In this document: positions 23,642-32,695 of the stretch, in pieces
How positions within the stretch are numbered: position 1 is the first letter of the stretch
Layout: each line of letters opens with the position of its first letter
NCBI GenBank assembly: GCA_002694825.1
Contig: NZNH01000050.1
Span: forward strand, 1-36,612
Direction: 5' to 3'
From: Acidimicrobiaceae bacterium
GTDB taxonomy: Bacteria > Actinomycetota > Acidimicrobiia > Acidimicrobiales > Aldehydirespiratoraceae
DNA length: 36,612 nt
Notes under the pieces: model-generated
The model's database searches: none
What the model was told of the DNA's origin: nothing
The model's input: only the letters and a program-made list of their open reading frames with translations
Position numbers and translations under genes: made by a program

Positions 23642-24481
23642 ATGAGCGATCTCCTCAAACTCTCCGGCCGGCTCGGGTCGATGACCAACCTCGTGCACGG
23701 CTTCATCTACTTCGCGCCGGAAGCGAGTGAGGAGTTCGACGCCCTCGGCCTGCCCGCCGACCATCACTACTTTGCGAGCCGCGGGGCGGCACTCGGGCCG
23801 GTCTCCGCCGAGGTCATCGTGGCCACCTTCTACAACTTCAACCCGGCTCTCGTGGCTGCGGTGATCCCTGCGGCGTGGTCGTTCGCCGATCCGACCAAGA
23901 TCCAGCAGGCGCGGATCCGAGCGGCGGGGCGAGCTCTCCGCCGGGTCGAGCCGGATCTCGATGCCGAACTCCTCACCGAGGCCACGGACATCGCAGGTCA
24001 GATGATCGCCGGTGTCGGTGACGCTGGAAGACCGCTGGCCGCCGGTAACCGGGCCACGCCCGAACCTGACGAACCGTGGGAACGGCTCTGGCAGCGGATC
24101 ACGATCCTGCGCGAGTGGCGGGGGGACGCCCACGTCGCTGCGCTGGTCGCCGCGCCGGCTGACCCGATCGAGGCGCTGATCCTGCACGCTGCGACCGGCA
24201 TCGTCCCGAAGGTTGCGCTCACGGCGACCCGCCAGTGGCCCGATGAGCAGTGGGATGCTGGCGTTGCTCGGCTTGTCGCTCGCGGCCTCGTGCAGGAGGA
24301 CGAATCGTTCACCGAGATGGGTGAAGCCTTCCGCGCCGACATCGAGCGACGGACCAATCAGGCCGCACTCCCGCTGGTTGAGGCGGTCGGCCCCGACCGG
24401 ACCGCCCGCCTGATCGATCTTCTCAAGCCGGTTCGCCGAGCCCTGCTCGAGGGGGGCGCCTTCGCCGCCTTCGGGCGGTAG
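23642..24481 (+). CDS. SCO6745-family protein
   Basis: This 279-residue protein resembles the actinobacterial SCO6745 family (SalK-related). It has LVHGFIYFAPEASEEFDALGL near the start, SRGAALGPVSAEVIVATFYNFNPALV at about 40-66, and a helical C-terminal half with LVARGLVQEDESFTEMGEAFRADIERRTNQAA, which looks like a winged-helix tail. No enzymatic activity is established for the family. A TAGGTT hexamer six bases before the ATG marks a leaderless start. The VOC-family gene begins 10 bp after it and is probably co-transcribed. Confidence 0.75.
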   Translation: MSDLLKLSGRLGSMTNLVHGFIYFAPEASEEFDALGLPADHHYFASRGAALGPVSAEVIVATFYNFNPALVAAVIPAAWSFADPTKIQQARIRAAGRALRRVEPDLDAELLTEATDIAGQMIAGVGDAGRPLAAGNRATPEPDEPWERLWQRITILREWRGDAHVAALVAAPADPIEALILHAATGIVPKVALTATRQWPDEQWDAGVARLVARGLVQEDESFTEMGEAFRADIERRTNQAALPLVEAVGPDRTARLIDLLKPVRRALLEGGAFAAFGR

Positions 24482-24491
24482 GGAGACAATC

Positions 24492-24845
24492 GTGTCGATG
24501 GAGATCAATGCGATCACGTTCGTGGTCACCGACATGGCGGCGTCGGTCGGCTTCTACACCGACCTCGGCGGCGAGATCGTCTACGGCGGCGCCGATGCGC
24601 CGTTCACCTCGCTGTCGTTCGGGTCGAACTTCGTCAACCTTCAGCGGACCGGCGAGGTACCCGGACTTCGGTGGGGTCGGGTGATCTTCCACGTCGACTC
24701 CCCCGATGCGATCCACGACACGGCGATCGCAGCCGGCCACGCGCCGGAGTTCGCCCCGTCGGATGCTCCCTGGGGTGAGCGCTACTTCCACATCCGTGAT
24801 CCCGATGGTCACGAACTCAGCTTCGCCCGACGGCTCGATCAGTGA
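24492..24845 (+). CDS. VOC-family (glyoxalase/bleomycin resistance-like) protein
   Basis: This 117-residue single VOC domain has INAITFVVTDMAASVGFYTDLGGEIV at the start and ERYFHIRDPDGHELSFARRL at the end, the paired beta-alpha-beta-beta-beta pattern. Metal ligands cannot be fixed with certainty (the usual C-terminal Glu is Ser/Phe-flanked). The GTG at 24492 has GGGAG 6 bp upstream and is preferred to the ATG at 24498. Its 3' end overlaps the convergent DUF808 gene by 7 bp. Function could be metabolite binding or dioxygenase-type catalysis. Confidence 0.8.
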   Translation: MSMEINAITFVVTDMAASVGFYTDLGGEIVYGGADAPFTSLSFGSNFVNLQRTGEVPGLRWGRVIFHVDSPDAIHDTAIAAGHAPEFAPSDAPWGERYFHIRDPDGHELSFARRLDQ

Positions 24846-25801
24846 TGACCGGCGGGGGTGTCGTCCGGCTCAGCAGGGTGGCGTTCCTTCGGCAGTGACG
24901 CCACCGCTCCCACCACGATCAAGCCCCAGAAGAAGCCGACGACCGCCGAGATCAGGGTGTTGACGCTCCAGCCGACGAGTCCGCCGAGCGGAAGATCCGC
25001 CACGGCGTATTCGGCGTCGTGCACGGCGTCGTAGGGGAAGTGCCAGCCGAGTTCCTCGGCGCCGACAAGAAGGATGTGGCCGCCGACCCACAGCATCGCG
25101 GCAGTACCGACCACCGACAGCGTCTTCAGGACCTTCGGCATAGCGGCGACCAGACTGCGACCCGTGCGCTGTGAACTCTCCGAATCGCTCTGTGCCATCC
25201 GGAGGCCGACATCGTCCATTTTCACGATGAGCGCGACGGCGCCGTAGACGACCACGGTGATCAGCACGGCGACAATGGCGAGGATGATGCCGCGGGTCAC
25301 CAACGGCTCATCGATGACCTCCTTGAGCGAGATCACCATGATCTCGGCCGACAAGATGAAGTCGGTGCGGACGGCGCCCGTGACGGTGGCCGCTTCGGCT
25401 TCGGGGCCGACCATAGCGACCGGCACGTCATGGTCATGATCGTCGCCGGCGAGAGCGTGGAGGATCTTGTGGGCACCCTCGTAGGCGAGGAACGAACCGC
25501 CGCAGATCAGGATGATCTCAACCAGGGTCGGGGCGATTTCGCTGAGCAGGATCGCCGCCGGGAGGATGAACGCAAGCTTGTTAAGCAGCGAGCCACGGGC
25601 GATCTTCTTGATGATCGGGAGTTCACGCTCGGCAGCAAGGCCCTGGACGTACTGCGGGGTGACCGCGGCATCGTCGACGACGACACCGGCCGCCTTCATC
25701 GAGGCGCGACCCGCCGCCGCGCCGACATCGTCGATCGACGACGCTGCGAGTTTCGCCAGCGCAGCGACATCGTCGAACAGACCTACGAGACCACCAGCCA
25801 T
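24839..25801 (-). CDS. DUF808 family membrane protein (YedI-like)
   Basis: This 320-residue protein matches the DUF808/YedI family. The N-terminal MAGGLVGLFDDVAALAKLAASSIDDVGAAAGRASMKAAGVVVDDAAVTPQYVQG is highly characteristic. Several helices follow (LAFILPAAILLSEIAPTLVEIILICGGSFLAYEGAHKI, IILAIVAVLITVVVYGAVALIV and others). The role of the family is not known. A TAGTTT hexamer 8 bp before the ATG is a possible leaderless -10. The C-terminal tail is histidine-tipped. It overlaps the convergent VOC gene by 7 bp. Confidence 0.9.
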   Translation of the reverse strand: MAGGLVGLFDDVAALAKLAASSIDDVGAAAGRASMKAAGVVVDDAAVTPQYVQGLAAERELPIIKKIARGSLLNKLAFILPAAILLSEIAPTLVEIILICGGSFLAYEGAHKILHALAGDDHDHDVPVAMVGPEAEAATVTGAVRTDFILSAEIMVISLKEVIDEPLVTRGIILAIVAVLITVVVYGAVALIVKMDDVGLRMAQSDSESSQRTGRSLVAAMPKVLKTLSVVGTAAMLWVGGHILLVGAEELGWHFPYDAVHDAEYAVADLPLGGLVGWSVNTLISAVVGFFWGLIVVGAVASLPKERHPAEPDDTPAGHH

Positions 25802-25843
25802 GGCTCCGAAAACTAGCGGACCGGTCGGATGGTCCGACGACGG

Positions 25844-26665
25844 TCAGATGCTGACGGTTGTCAGGTCGTCGCCCAGAATGATCTCGCCGTCGAAATGCTC
25901 GGCGGCGAGGGCAACCCAGGCGTCGTACTGCTCTGCGGGTGGTGCCGGGACCATGTGGGTCAGCATCAGCCGCTTGGCCCCGACCCGGGCTGCGGTCTGA
26001 GCGGCCTCGACGACATCAGAGTGGTAGTCGAGGATGTCCTGGATCATCTCCATGGGGATCTGCCGGACAAGGTCCTTGCGGATGACCGACTGCAGGTAGG
26101 CATCGGCACCGGCTGCGAGGACATCGACGCCCTCACACGGGTTGGTGTCTCCCACCAAGGCGACGGAGACCCCGTCGTGTTCGAGCCGGTACCCGATGGT
26201 CGGGGAGACGGGCGGGTGCTCCGTTGCCGCCGTCGTGACCATGACGTCGTTGATCATGAACGAGTCGCCGGGCTTGAGTTCAGTGACATCGAGCTGGGGG
26301 CCCTTCGTCATCTCGTCGTGGTGGGCGATGCGATAGCCAATGTCGAACTCGAGCATCGCCAACGTGCGGTCGACGAGTTCGACGATGCCCTCGGGGCCGA
26401 AGATCTTCAGCGTGGCGTTCTCTTGTGTCATCACCCAGTGGGTGGTGATGACATCATTGAGTGCAGCAATGTGATCGCTGTGGAAGTGCGTGATCAGCAC
26501 GCCCCCAAGCATTCCGGGCAACGAGCCAGCTGCCGTCATCCTCATGACAACACCGCGCCCAGCGTCGAGGAGAATGTGGGTGTCGCCCGCTTTCACAAGA
26601 GCGGCCGGGGCGGCCCGGTTGGCGTCGGGAATCGGTGATCCTGTGCCGAGCATCGTGATTTCCAT
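25844..26665 (-). CDS. MBL-fold metallo-hydrolase, RNase Z/arylsulfatase-like
   Basis: This 273-residue cytoplasmic protein has the beta-lactamase-fold core. MLGTGSPIPDANRAAPAALV opens it, then LITHFHSDHIAAL gives H60, H62, D64 and H65 of the di-metal site, with ATEHPP, VGDTNP and the final LTHMVPAP adding ligands. This order resembles RNase Z-type and AtsA-like hydrolases. No exosite typical of tRNA maturases is evident, so tRNA processing is not claimed. A TACGAT hexamer (26672-26677) six bases before the ATG indicates leaderless transcription. It diverges from the GST-like gene. Confidence 0.85.
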   Translation of the reverse strand: MEITMLGTGSPIPDANRAAPAALVKAGDTHILLDAGRGVVMRMTAAGSLPGMLGGVLITHFHSDHIAALNDVITTHWVMTQENATLKIFGPEGIVELVDRTLAMLEFDIGYRIAHHDEMTKGPQLDVTELKPGDSFMINDVMVTTAATEHPPVSPTIGYRLEHDGVSVALVGDTNPCEGVDVLAAGADAYLQSVIRKDLVRQIPMEMIQDILDYHSDVVEAAQTAARVGAKRLMLTHMVPAPPAEQYDAWVALAAEHFDGEIILGDDLTTVSI

Positions 26666-26671
26666 GCAGCC

Positions 26672-26677
26672 ATCGTA
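26672..26677 (-). promoter_or_regulatory. Leaderless -10 of the MBL hydrolase gene
   Basis: Minus strand TACGAT, 6 bp (GGCTGC), then ATG at 26665. A TTGACA lies further upstream at 19-bp spacing. Confidence 0.55.
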
Positions 26678-26706
26678 GAACTTTTGTCGTCGAGACTGTC
26701 AATTGT

Positions 26707-26712
26707 TACGGT
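26707..26712 (+). promoter_or_regulatory. Leaderless -10 of the GST-like gene
   Basis: TACGGT, 6 bp (CGCCGT), then ATG at 26719. TTGTCG (26684-26689) lies upstream with 17-bp spacing. It is back to back with the MBL gene promoter in the 53-bp divergent gap. Confidence 0.55.
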
Positions 26713-26718
26713 CGCCGT

Positions 26719-27747
26719 ATGAGCGACCACCCGATCGTGCTTGCGGGCCAGTACGGCTCGCCCTATTCCCTCAAGATGCGGGCGGTCCTGCGCTACCGCC
26801 ACATCCCGTTTCGCTGGGTGCTGCGCGACTCGAAGTGGGACGACCTTCCCGAGCCACCGGTTCGGCTGATCCCCATGATCGTGTACCCCAACGGTGATGG
26901 CAGCCACGGTGAGGTCACGATCGACTCGTCGCCACAGATCATGCGACTCGAACGCGAGCACACCCACCGCAGCGTCGTCCCCACCGATCCAGCACTCGCC
27001 CTGGTCGACGCCATCATCGAGGACTTCGGCGACGAGTGGGTCACCAAGGCGATGTACCACTATCGCTGGGCGTATCAGGACGGCATCGACAAGGCCGGCA
27101 CGCTCCTCCCCCTGTCGGGCAACCTGCAGCTCGATTCCGACGGCGCCCAGATGTACTACGACTTCTTCACCCAACGGCAGATTGGGCGCCGTGAACTCGT
27201 CGGCTCCACCGACATCACCCAGCCGATCATCGAGTCCTCCTATGGGCGGCTGCTTGATCTGATGACTGCCGGGTTCGCCGAACGAGATTTCTTCCTCGGT
27301 GACCGACCGGGGCGTGGCGACTTCGGCATCTTCGGACAGCTGACCCAGCTGGTGAAGTGGGATCCGACCTCGGTCCGGATTGCGGAGCAGCGAGCCCCGA
27401 AGGTGATCAACTGGGTTGACCGCACCGACGATCTGTCGTGGCTTCCCGTCGAAGGCGACGACGGTTGGGAGTCGTTGGAGTCGCTCCCCTCCGCCACCCG
27501 CCGCCTCCTCCACGAGATCGGGGCCACCTATGTCCCGTTCCTGCTCGCCAACGCCGACGCGCTGGAAACAGGAAAGGACGAGGTCGTGTGCGAAATCCTC
27601 GGCGATACCTACCGCCAGGGGCCGTTCGCCTACCAGGGCAAGTGTCTCGAGTGGCTCCGGCGGGATCATGCAGCACTGTCCGACACCGACCGCGAACGAG
27701 TCGATGACGTGCTTGCCGGCACGGGCTGCGAGGCGATGTTCGTCTGA
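26719..27747 (+). CDS. Glutathione S-transferase-like protein
   Basis: This 342-residue protein has a thioredoxin-fold N-terminus (QYGSPYSLKMRAVLRYRHIPFRWVLRDSKWDDL, and RLIPMIVYP with the cis-proline). A long helical C-terminal region follows, with FFLGDRPGRGDFGIFGQLTQL, the usual GST N-capping box. It is longer than a classical GST (about 210), with about 70 extra C-terminal residues of unknown role. Actinobacteria rarely use glutathione, so another thiol or none may be the ligand. It is convergent with copZ. Confidence 0.8.
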   Translation: MSDHPIVLAGQYGSPYSLKMRAVLRYRHIPFRWVLRDSKWDDLPEPPVRLIPMIVYPNGDGSHGEVTIDSSPQIMRLEREHTHRSVVPTDPALALVDAIIEDFGDEWVTKAMYHYRWAYQDGIDKAGTLLPLSGNLQLDSDGAQMYYDFFTQRQIGRRELVGSTDITQPIIESSYGRLLDLMTAGFAERDFFLGDRPGRGDFGIFGQLTQLVKWDPTSVRIAEQRAPKVINWVDRTDDLSWLPVEGDDGWESLESLPSATRRLLHEIGATYVPFLLANADALETGKDEVVCEILGDTYRQGPFAYQGKCLEWLRRDHAALSDTDRERVDDVLAGTGCEAMFV

Positions 27748-27761
27748 GCAGAGGGTTCGGG

Positions 27762-27953
27762 TTAGGCGACGTCGAAGCCGGCGTCGTCAATGGCCGCGAG
27801 AACAGCACCGCGCTCGCCACCGACGACCGTGACGATCTTGGTGTCGAGATCAATCCGGACATCGCTGACACCCTCGACCTTGCCGACCTCGCCGGTGATC
27901 GCCTCGACACAGTGCCCACAGCTCATTCCGGGCACGGAGTAGGTACTGGTCAT
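27762..27953 (-). CDS. copZ: Heavy-metal-associated domain protein, copper chaperone
   Basis: This 63-residue single HMA domain has the metal motif GMSCGHC (M-x-C-x2-C) and the beta-alpha-beta-beta-alpha-beta order ending DDAGFDVA. It would bind Cu(I) and pass it to the partner ATPase. The ATG overlaps the stop of copA by 4 bp, so the two are translated together. It is convergent with the GST-like gene, 14 bp away. Confidence 0.92.
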   Translation of the reverse strand: MTSTYSVPGMSCGHCVEAITGEVGKVEGVSDVRIDLDTKIVTVVGGERGAVLAAIDDAGFDVA

Positions 27954-30115
27954 GCGGTCACCTCGAGATCTGGGTGCTGACGGGCGCCCCGGAAGCGACG
28001 CAGGCGAAGACTGTTGCTGACGACGAAGACCGACGACAACCCCATCGCACCGGCGGCGATCATCGGGTTGAGCACACCGAAGGCGGCGAGCGGGATGGCG
28101 GCAGCGTTGTAGGCGAACGCCCAGAAGAGGTTGCCCTTGATCGTGGCGAGCGTGCGTCGCGATAGCGCGATTGCGTCCACCACCGCTCTGAGGTCGCCGG
28201 AGACGACCGTCAGGTCAGAGGCCTCGATGGCGATGTCGGTGCCGGTCCCGATTGCAATACCGAGATCGGCCTGGGCGAGTGCCGGGGCGTCGTTGATGCC
28301 GTCGCCGACCATGGCGACTCTGCGCCCCTCGGCCTGGAGTTCTTCGATGACCTGGGCCTTGTCGTGCGGGTAGACCTCGGCGATGACGTTGTCGATGCCG
28401 ACCGCGGCCGCGACCTCTTCGGCGGTACGACGGTTGTCGCCGGTGAGCATGGTGACCTGAAGGCCCTGGGCGCGAAGCGCAGTGATGGCGTCGGCTGACG
28501 TGGCCTTCACCTCGTCGGCAACGACGAAAACCACGTCGGCCCGACGGCGGAGGCCGGCGAAGACGGCAGTGGCACCGGTCGACTCGGCGGCGACGGCAGC
28601 CGCCTCCACCTCGTCGGGGATCTCCTCGAACAGGCTGCGACGACCGACGCGAATCTCCTCACCGTCGACGGTGGCGACCACCCCCGAGCCGGCTTGATTC
28701 GTGAAGTGCTCGACCCCGAGTGCCGGCGCCGCCGTCGAGACCGCTCGAGCGATGGGGTGCTCCGAACGGGACTCGGCGGATGCGGCGAGGGTGACGATCC
28801 GTTCACGGTCGGCGTGCTCGAGGGTCGGGGCGTGCGTGGCGATGAGTTGCATGACGCCGCTCGTGATCGTGCCGGTCTTGTCGACGACGATGGCATCGAC
28901 CGTCCGGGTGTCCTCGAGGACTTCGCCACCCTTGATGATCACACCGAGCTGGGCCCCCCGCCCCGTGCCGACCATGATCCCGAGGGGGGTGGCGAGGCCG
29001 AGCGCACATGGGCAGGCGATGATCAGCACGGCGACTGCGGCGGTTACGGCGGCGCTCGCCTCGCTGCCCAGACTCAGCCAGATGCCGAGCGTGACGAACG
29101 CGGTGGCGATTGCGAGCGGCACGAAGAAGCCCGACACTCGATCAGCGAGCCGCTGTACCTCAGCTCGGCTGCCCTGGGCCTGGTCGACGAGTCGGATGAT
29201 CTGGGCGAGCGCGGTGTCGGCCCCCACCCGGGTCGCTTCGACGGTCAGAGCGCCGTCGGTTGAGATCGTGGCGCCGATGACATCGTCTCCGGGGCCTGCG
29301 TCGACCGGAACCGGCTCGCCGGTGACCATCGAGGCGTCGATCGCGCTGTGACCATCGATGATGACTCCATCGGTGGCGATCTTTTCTCCTGGGGCGACGA
29401 GGAAACGCATGCCGACGTCGAGATCTTTGGCGGCGATTTCTGAACCGTCCTCGAGACGAGCTCGCTGGGCGCCGAGATCGGCAAGTGCTCGGATGGCATC
29501 GCCTGAGCGGCGTGTGGCCCGGAGTTCACACCACTTGCCGAGCAGGATCAAGGTGACGATCACTGCGCCCGTCTCGAAATAGATATGACCATCACCCATA
29601 TCGGTGATGAGGACGGCGGCCGACCAGAGGATGGCCGACAGCGAGCCCATCGACACGAGGGTGTCCATGGTCGTCGCGCCGTGGCGGATGTTGATCCAGG
29701 CCGCCCGATGGAAGAGCCACCCCGACCAGAGAACCACCGGGAGCGCCAGCGCGCCGACCACCCATTCCCAGGCTTCGAATCGAAGGCTCGGCAGCATCGA
29801 GATCATGATGGTCGGGATGGTGAGGAGCGCTGCCACGACCAACCGACGTCGGAGGTTGGCTTCACGGGCGAGTTCAGCCTCGTCGCCGCTTCCATCATCG
29901 ATCACGACGTAGCCGAGCGACTCGACCTCGGCGGCCAGGCTGTCGATCCCGAGAGAAGCATCATGATTGATCCGGGCTCGGCCATTGGCGAAGTTGACCT
30001 GGGCGTCTACCACCGCCTCGAGCTTCTCGAGCCGCCGCTGGATGCGGCTGGAGCAGGCTGCGCACGTCATCCCGTCGATCCTCAGATCGGTACGGATCGT
30101 GGCATCCGTGCTCAT
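27950..30115 (-). CDS. copA: Copper-translocating P1B-type ATPase
   Basis: This 721-residue copper exporter has one N-terminal HMA domain (C18 and C21 in [10 protein letters not shown]), the transmembrane metal motif CPC (368-370, [11 protein letters not shown]), TGE (265-267), the phosphorylated D412 in DKTGTIT, and the hinge [14 protein letters not shown] with the P1B-1 signature residues in the last helices. It pumps Cu(I) out of the cytoplasm. The ATG has TAGCCT six bases upstream (30122-30127) and no Shine-Dalgarno. It is followed by copZ with a 4-bp overlap. No CsoR or CueR gene is adjacent. Confidence 0.95.
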   Translation of the reverse strand: MSTDATIRTDLRIDGMTCAACSSRIQRRLEKLEAVVDAQVNFANGRARINHDASLGIDSLAAEVESLGYVVIDDGSGDEAELAREANLRRRLVVAALLTIPTIMISMLPSLRFEAWEWVVGALALPVVLWSGWLFHRAAWINIRHGATTMDTLVSMGSLSAILWSAAVLITDMGDGHIYFETGAVIVTLILLGKWCELRATRRSGDAIRALADLGAQRARLEDGSEIAAKDLDVGMRFLVAPGEKIATDGVIIDGHSAIDASMVTGEPVPVDAGPGDDVIGATISTDGALTVEATRVGADTALAQIIRLVDQAQGSRAEVQRLADRVSGFFVPLAIATAFVTLGIWLSLGSEASAAVTAAVAVLIIACPCALGLATPLGIMVGTGRGAQLGVIIKGGEVLEDTRTVDAIVVDKTGTITSGVMQLIATHAPTLEHADRERIVTLAASAESRSEHPIARAVSTAAPALGVEHFTNQAGSGVVATVDGEEIRVGRRSLFEEIPDEVEAAAVAAESTGATAVFAGLRRRADVVFVVADEVKATSADAITALRAQGLQVTMLTGDNRRTAEEVAAAVGIDNVIAEVYPHDKAQVIEELQAEGRRVAMVGDGINDAPALAQADLGIAIGTGTDIAIEASDLTVVSGDLRAVVDAIALSRRTLATIKGNLFWAFAYNAAAIPLAAFGVLNPMIAAGAMGLSSVFVVSNSLRLRRFRGARQHPDLEVTA

Positions 30116-30121
30116 GCCGTC

Positions 30122-30127
30122 AGGCTA
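30122..30127 (-). promoter_or_regulatory. Leaderless -10 of copA
   Basis: Minus strand TAGCCT, 6 bp (GACGGC), then ATG at 30115. The divergent neighbour has the identical hexamer and spacing. Confidence 0.55.
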
Positions 30128-30190
30128 CGACGAGACGGCGACGACCACAGGCACGAGGTGACGAGCAACGCGGAGAGGTCGCTGGCTTCG

Positions 30191-30196
30191 TAGCCT
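30191..30196 (+). promoter_or_regulatory. Leaderless -10 of the enoyl-reductase-like gene
   Basis: TAGCCT, 6 bp (CGACAC), then ATG at 30203; the same hexamer and spacing as the divergent copA promoter. Confidence 0.55.
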
Positions 30197-30202
30197 CGAC
30201 AC

Positions 30203-31441
30203 ATGACGTCACGCTCTGATCGCCCGTACGACATCATCGTCTTCGGCGCCACCAGCTTCGTCGGCGAGATCCTCTGCCGGTACCTCGTTGAGCGCCACGG
30301 CACCGACGGCGACCTCGCCTGGGCCATCGCCGGCCGAAACGAAGCGAAACTTGCCGCGCTCGCAAAGGCCACCGGTGCCGATGTGGCCCGGATCGTGGCC
30401 GACGCCGGCGACGCAGCCGCCATGGCCGAGCTTGCCGAGTCGACCCGTCTCGTCATCTCGACCGTCGGGCCCTACGCGCTCTACGGCTCCGAACTCGTCG
30501 CCGCGGTCGCTGAAGCCGGTACCGACTCCGTCGACCTGACCGGCGAGCCCCAGTGGATGCAGCGCATGATCGACGCGCACTCGGCCACGGCCGAGGCGAG
30601 CGGCGCGCGCATCGTGCACACCTGTGGCTTCGACTCGATCCCGTCGGATCTCGGTGTGTGGTTCACGCAAGGGCAGGCATCGGCCCGATTCGACGAGCCG
30701 TGCACCACGATCGCCATGCGGGTGAAGGCCATGAAGGGCGGGGCGAGCGGCGGCACGATCGCCTCGATGATCAATGTGGTCGACGAAACAAAGGCCGACC
30801 CGGAACTGCGCACAACACTGGGCAACCCCTATGCGCTCGCCCCTGAAGGCATGCGTTCGGGGCCCCGCCAGCCCAGCGTGATGCGACCGACGAAGGACGT
30901 CGTCTCCGGCGAGTGGGTCGGCCCGTTCGTCATGGCCGGCATCAATACCAAGGTGGTGCACCGCAGCCACGCCCTGCTCGACCGGCCGTGGGGCGCCGGG
31001 TTCACCTACGACGAGGCGATGCTCAAGGGCGACAGCCCGCTGGGTGCGGCGAAGGCTGCGGCCCTCGTCGGCGGACTAGGAGGACTCATGGGCCTCGCCG
31101 CGCTCGGTCCGGCCCGCGGCCTGCTCAACAAGATGCTGCCCAAACCGGGCGAGGGTCCGAGCCCTGAGCAGCAGGAGTCCGGCTTCTTCGACCTTCGCTT
31201 CTTCGGCACCACCGCCGGCGACGGCACGATCACCACCAAGGTCACCGGTGATCGTGATCCCGGCTATGGGTCGACTGCCAAGATGCTTGCCGAGAGCGCC
31301 ACGACGCTCCTCGCCACCGACCGGGACGAAACGACCGGGACCCCTGGCGGCTTCTGGACGCCGGCGACAGCGATGGGTGACCGGCTGATCGAGGCGCTCG
31401 TCGAGCATGCCGGGCTGACCTTCGAGGTGCTCGAAGGCTGA
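30203..31441 (+). CDS. Saccharopine-dehydrogenase-like / trans-acting enoyl reductase family protein
   Basis: This 412-residue protein has an N-terminal Rossmann domain with the nucleotide-binding glycines G15-A-T-S-F-V-G21 (VFGATSFVGEI), then VISTVGPYALYGSELVAA and YVDLTGEP-type DSVDLTGEPQWMQRMID, and HTCGFDSIPSDLGVWF. This pattern is that of the actinobacterial trans-acting enoyl reductase (Rv2953-like) / saccharopine dehydrogenase NADP-binding family. In mycobacteria a relative acts in phthiocerol and phenolic lipid synthesis. Here no polyketide genes are adjacent, so a lipid reductase role is only suggested. Confidence 0.8.
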   Translation: MTSRSDRPYDIIVFGATSFVGEILCRYLVERHGTDGDLAWAIAGRNEAKLAALAKATGADVARIVADAGDAAAMAELAESTRLVISTVGPYALYGSELVAAVAEAGTDSVDLTGEPQWMQRMIDAHSATAEASGARIVHTCGFDSIPSDLGVWFTQGQASARFDEPCTTIAMRVKAMKGGASGGTIASMINVVDETKADPELRTTLGNPYALAPEGMRSGPRQPSVMRPTKDVVSGEWVGPFVMAGINTKVVHRSHALLDRPWGAGFTYDEAMLKGDSPLGAAKAAALVGGLGGLMGLAALGPARGLLNKMLPKPGEGPSPEQQESGFFDLRFFGTTAGDGTITTKVTGDRDPGYGSTAKMLAESATTLLATDRDETTGTPGGFWTPATAMGDRLIEALVEHAGLTFEVLEG

Positions 31442-31453
31442 GAGTCGCTGCCC

Positions 31454-31546
31454 GGTGTCGCAACAAACTGATCCGTGGCGTCTCAGAAGACCGAGGCGAT
31501 CAAGAGCCACGGATCGTTCCGGTGTGCAGGGATTTGCTGCGACACC
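31454..31546. repeat. Long imperfect inverted repeat, unexplained
   Basis: Outer arms of 14 bp (31454-31467 and 31533-31546) pair at 13 positions, and inner arms of 10 bp (31470-31479 and 31506-31515) pair perfectly. The left side joins the two arms by 2 bp, the right side by 17 bp, giving an asymmetric stem of about 93 bp. There is no T-tract. It lies before the SDR gene, in the 156-bp gap 31442-31597, and could be a structured leader or a mobile-element remnant. Confidence 0.6.
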
Positions 31547-31597
31547 GACCACAAGGTAAACGAGACCCATTCTTATTTCTCAGCAACAGGGGTAGCG

Positions 31598-32407
31598 ATG
31601 TTCGACTACAGCAACAAGAAGGTTGTACTTACGGGCGGCGCTTCGGGAGTGGGGGCGGCAGCGGTAGAAATGATCGCCAACCTTGGCTGCAATGACCTCA
31701 CCGTGCTGGATGTCAACGAGCCGACCGGACCAGCTACGGCTTACATCCCAACCGATATGTCGGACCCGGACTCCATTGATGCAGCAATCGCCGAGATCGG
31801 CGACGGCGTCGATGTGTTGTTCAACAATGCAGGGGTCGCCGGCGTGCACGAGCCGGACTTTGTCATCCGAGTCAACTCACTCGGCCCTCCTCGTCTGACG
31901 CGGGGCCTGCTCGGAGGCATGTCTAGCGGCGCCGCCATTGTGAACACTGCGTCGATTGCTGGTCAGGGGTGGCCAGACAACCTCGGTGCCATCATTGAGC
32001 TGCTCTCCATCGAAGATTGGGAGCTTGCCCGTACTTGGGTCGCCGATCATTCGGATATCACCGCCGGCGATCCGTACGCATTCTCCAAGCAGGTCGCCCA
32101 GGTCTGGACGATGCAAGCCTCCCGCGCCATGTTTAACGAGCGTGGAGTGAGAATGAACTCGGTGTGCCCGGGCCCGATCGATACCCCGCTCATGGGCGAC
32201 TTCATTCAGCACATGACTGAAGCGCTCATTCAGTGGGCGGTCGATCAAAGTGGTGGCGTGATGCTGACTGCCGATGACATCGCCCGCACACTCGTGATGC
32301 TCGGCTCCGATGCGTCAGTGGCATTGAACGGCCACAATCTCATCGCCGACAAGGGCCTCAGTGCGTCGGTAGCCACCGGCCAGGCCGATTACTCGGCGCT
32401 CGGCTAA
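31598..32407 (+). CDS. Short-chain dehydrogenase/reductase
   Basis: This 269-residue SDR has the cofactor motif TGGASGVG (12-19), NNAG (76-79), the catalytic serine S119 (NTASIAG) and Y160-x3-K164 (YAFSK). An insertion between S and Y (about 125-158, with IIELLSIEDWELARTW) resembles the 3-alpha-hydroxysteroid dehydrogenase/carbonyl reductase and coniferyl-alcohol dehydrogenase subgroup. The ATG at 31598 gives a normal N-terminus; the frame extends to 31475, but that part crosses the inverted repeat. Third codon positions are visibly less GC-rich than in neighbouring genes, which hints at horizontal transfer. The substrate is unknown. Confidence 0.82.
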   Translation: MFDYSNKKVVLTGGASGVGAAAVEMIANLGCNDLTVLDVNEPTGPATAYIPTDMSDPDSIDAAIAEIGDGVDVLFNNAGVAGVHEPDFVIRVNSLGPPRLTRGLLGGMSSGAAIVNTASIAGQGWPDNLGAIIELLSIEDWELARTWVADHSDITAGDPYAFSKQVAQVWTMQASRAMFNERGVRMNSVCPGPIDTPLMGDFIQHMTEALIQWAVDQSGGVMLTADDIARTLVMLGSDASVALNGHNLIADKGLSASVATGQADYSALG

Positions 32408-32695
32408 GCGGGCCGCTAAGCGCAACTCACATCAACAAGCAGGACGGGTCGCTTCGTCTAACCCAACCTAAACATGCCGCTTCGCTAGGCCGAATTGAGT
32501 TGTGCAAACACGGCGCCGCTGCGCAAAGCAGCTCGGCGACGGCTAGCAGCGAATTGCGGCAAATTCATCGCAACTTGCCAACGCGCGACCTACAGCCCGC
32601 TCTGCCCAGGAAGGTTTCGGCCAGCAGCGACGTTTTGCCGCAGCACTGGTGGGGAATGAGAAGGCGGCCCGCCTCATCCCCCACCAAGCATTCGG
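32408..32695. other. Gene-free stretch with small inverted repeats
   Basis: No convincing gene is seen in this 288-bp stretch. It has GCGCAACTCA (32420-32429) against TGAGTTGTGC (32496-32505), nine of ten pairing, and two copies of GCTAAGCG (32403-32410, 32415-32422). TGCGGCAAA and TTTGCCGCA form another inverted pair near 32555 and 32633. The purpose is unknown. Confidence 0.5.
32648..32685. terminator. Strong hairpin at the 3' end of the small membrane gene
   Basis: GGTGGGG pairs with CCCCACC, followed by an inner ATGAG/CTCAT-type stem. It lies just beyond the stop of the minus-strand gene at 32696 and could end transcripts from both sides. There is no clear T-tract. Confidence 0.55.

Noticed and set aside
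32403-32510. Integron attC-like site
   Set aside because: The facing repeats end in GTTGTGC, which breaks the GTTRRRY core consensus. No integrase is present and the genes face different ways.
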